A stretch of 16,067 nucleotides of DNA from an uncultured Saprospiraceae bacterium (GTDB lineage Bacteria; Bacteroidota; Bacteroidia; Chitinophagales; Saprospiraceae): assembly GCA_938002705.1 (NCBI GenBank), contig CALLAG010000305.1, positions 1 through 16,067 on the forward strand, given 5' to 3'. Each line of letters opens with the position of its first letter. Positions within the stretch are counted from its first letter, which is position 1. This document shows, in pieces, positions 15,779 to 16,067 of the stretch. Below the pieces are notes generated by a model that had not been told where the DNA came from, did no database searches, and saw nothing but the letters and a program-made list of their open reading frames with translations. The position numbers were made by a program, and so were the translations under genes.

Positions 15779-16067
15779 TGCAAAAAATTGCCTATTAGCA
15801 ACTATATAAACAAAACTTTAACCATGCCTTATTATACCTTAAGTTCTATACCTCATAGGAGCAGATTCTACTTATGATATCTTATAAAGAATAAGTTCCA
15901 TGAATGGTATTCTATAAAATTGAGAAATCCATTATTAATTCTCTATTTATCAGTAGATTATATTCAATTAATTCTATCAATATATAAGTTGTAAATATTA
16001 TGCCAAATTATTTCATAAACTATACATCTCACTTGAGGAAATACGATAGAGTCACTACATATAGATC
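15779..16067. other. AT-rich non-coding stretch at the window edge
   Basis: From the peroxidase promoter to the window end I see no convincing gene, RNA gene, long repeat or terminator on either strand. The sequence is AT-rich with only short imperfect inverted repeats. It may hold further regulatory sequence for the peroxidase or the 3' flank of a gene outside the window. Confidence 0.5.

Overview
The window looks like a surface/secretome region of a Bacteroidota chromosome, most likely Saprospiria/Saprospiraceae or a close relative. The basis is the protein content: type IX secretion (T9SS) C-terminal sorting domains of both types, SprB-like repeats, a gliding-motility-associated (CHU_C) C-terminus, a PorP/SprF partner protein, HYR repeats, and a Bacteroidota-type glycosylasparaginase. 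The DNA is AT-rich, start codons lack obvious Shine-Dalgarno sequences, and several intergenic regions carry the Bacteroidota -7 element TAnnTTTG. Taxonomy is inferred from these traits, not from a search.

All eight genes lie on the minus strand, so they are read from high to low coordinates. In that order they are: a secreted animal-type haem peroxidase with a T9SS tail (15696-13801); a Tat-exported glycosylasparaginase (13659-12673); an orphan NarL/LuxR-type response regulator with an altered receiver pocket (12551-11883); a 1434-residue HYR-like/dockerin surface protein with a T9SS type A tail (11769-7465), closed by a strong intrinsic terminator (7401-7436); a 1289-residue protein with three cohesin-like modules, about nine SprB-like repeats and a type B (CHU_C) tail (7206-3337); its PorP/SprF-family outer-membrane partner 30 bases downstream (3306-2341); a small secreted protein of unknown function with a long, possibly structured leader (2008-1523); and the first 489 codons of another HYR-repeat protein that runs off the window (1469 to beyond base 1).

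Most products appear to be exported. The clearest functional pair is the CHU_C protein with PorP/SprF, which fits the SprB/SprF arrangement in which the barrel protein helps secrete or anchor the type B cargo. The most interesting hypothesis is that the dockerin-bearing protein and the neighbouring triple-cohesin-like protein interact on the cell surface. Both HYR proteins also carry a repeat that appears split by an inserted domain. The response regulator is the only regulatory gene and has no kinase beside it. I saw no tRNA, rRNA, CRISPR array, insertion sequence or phage gene.
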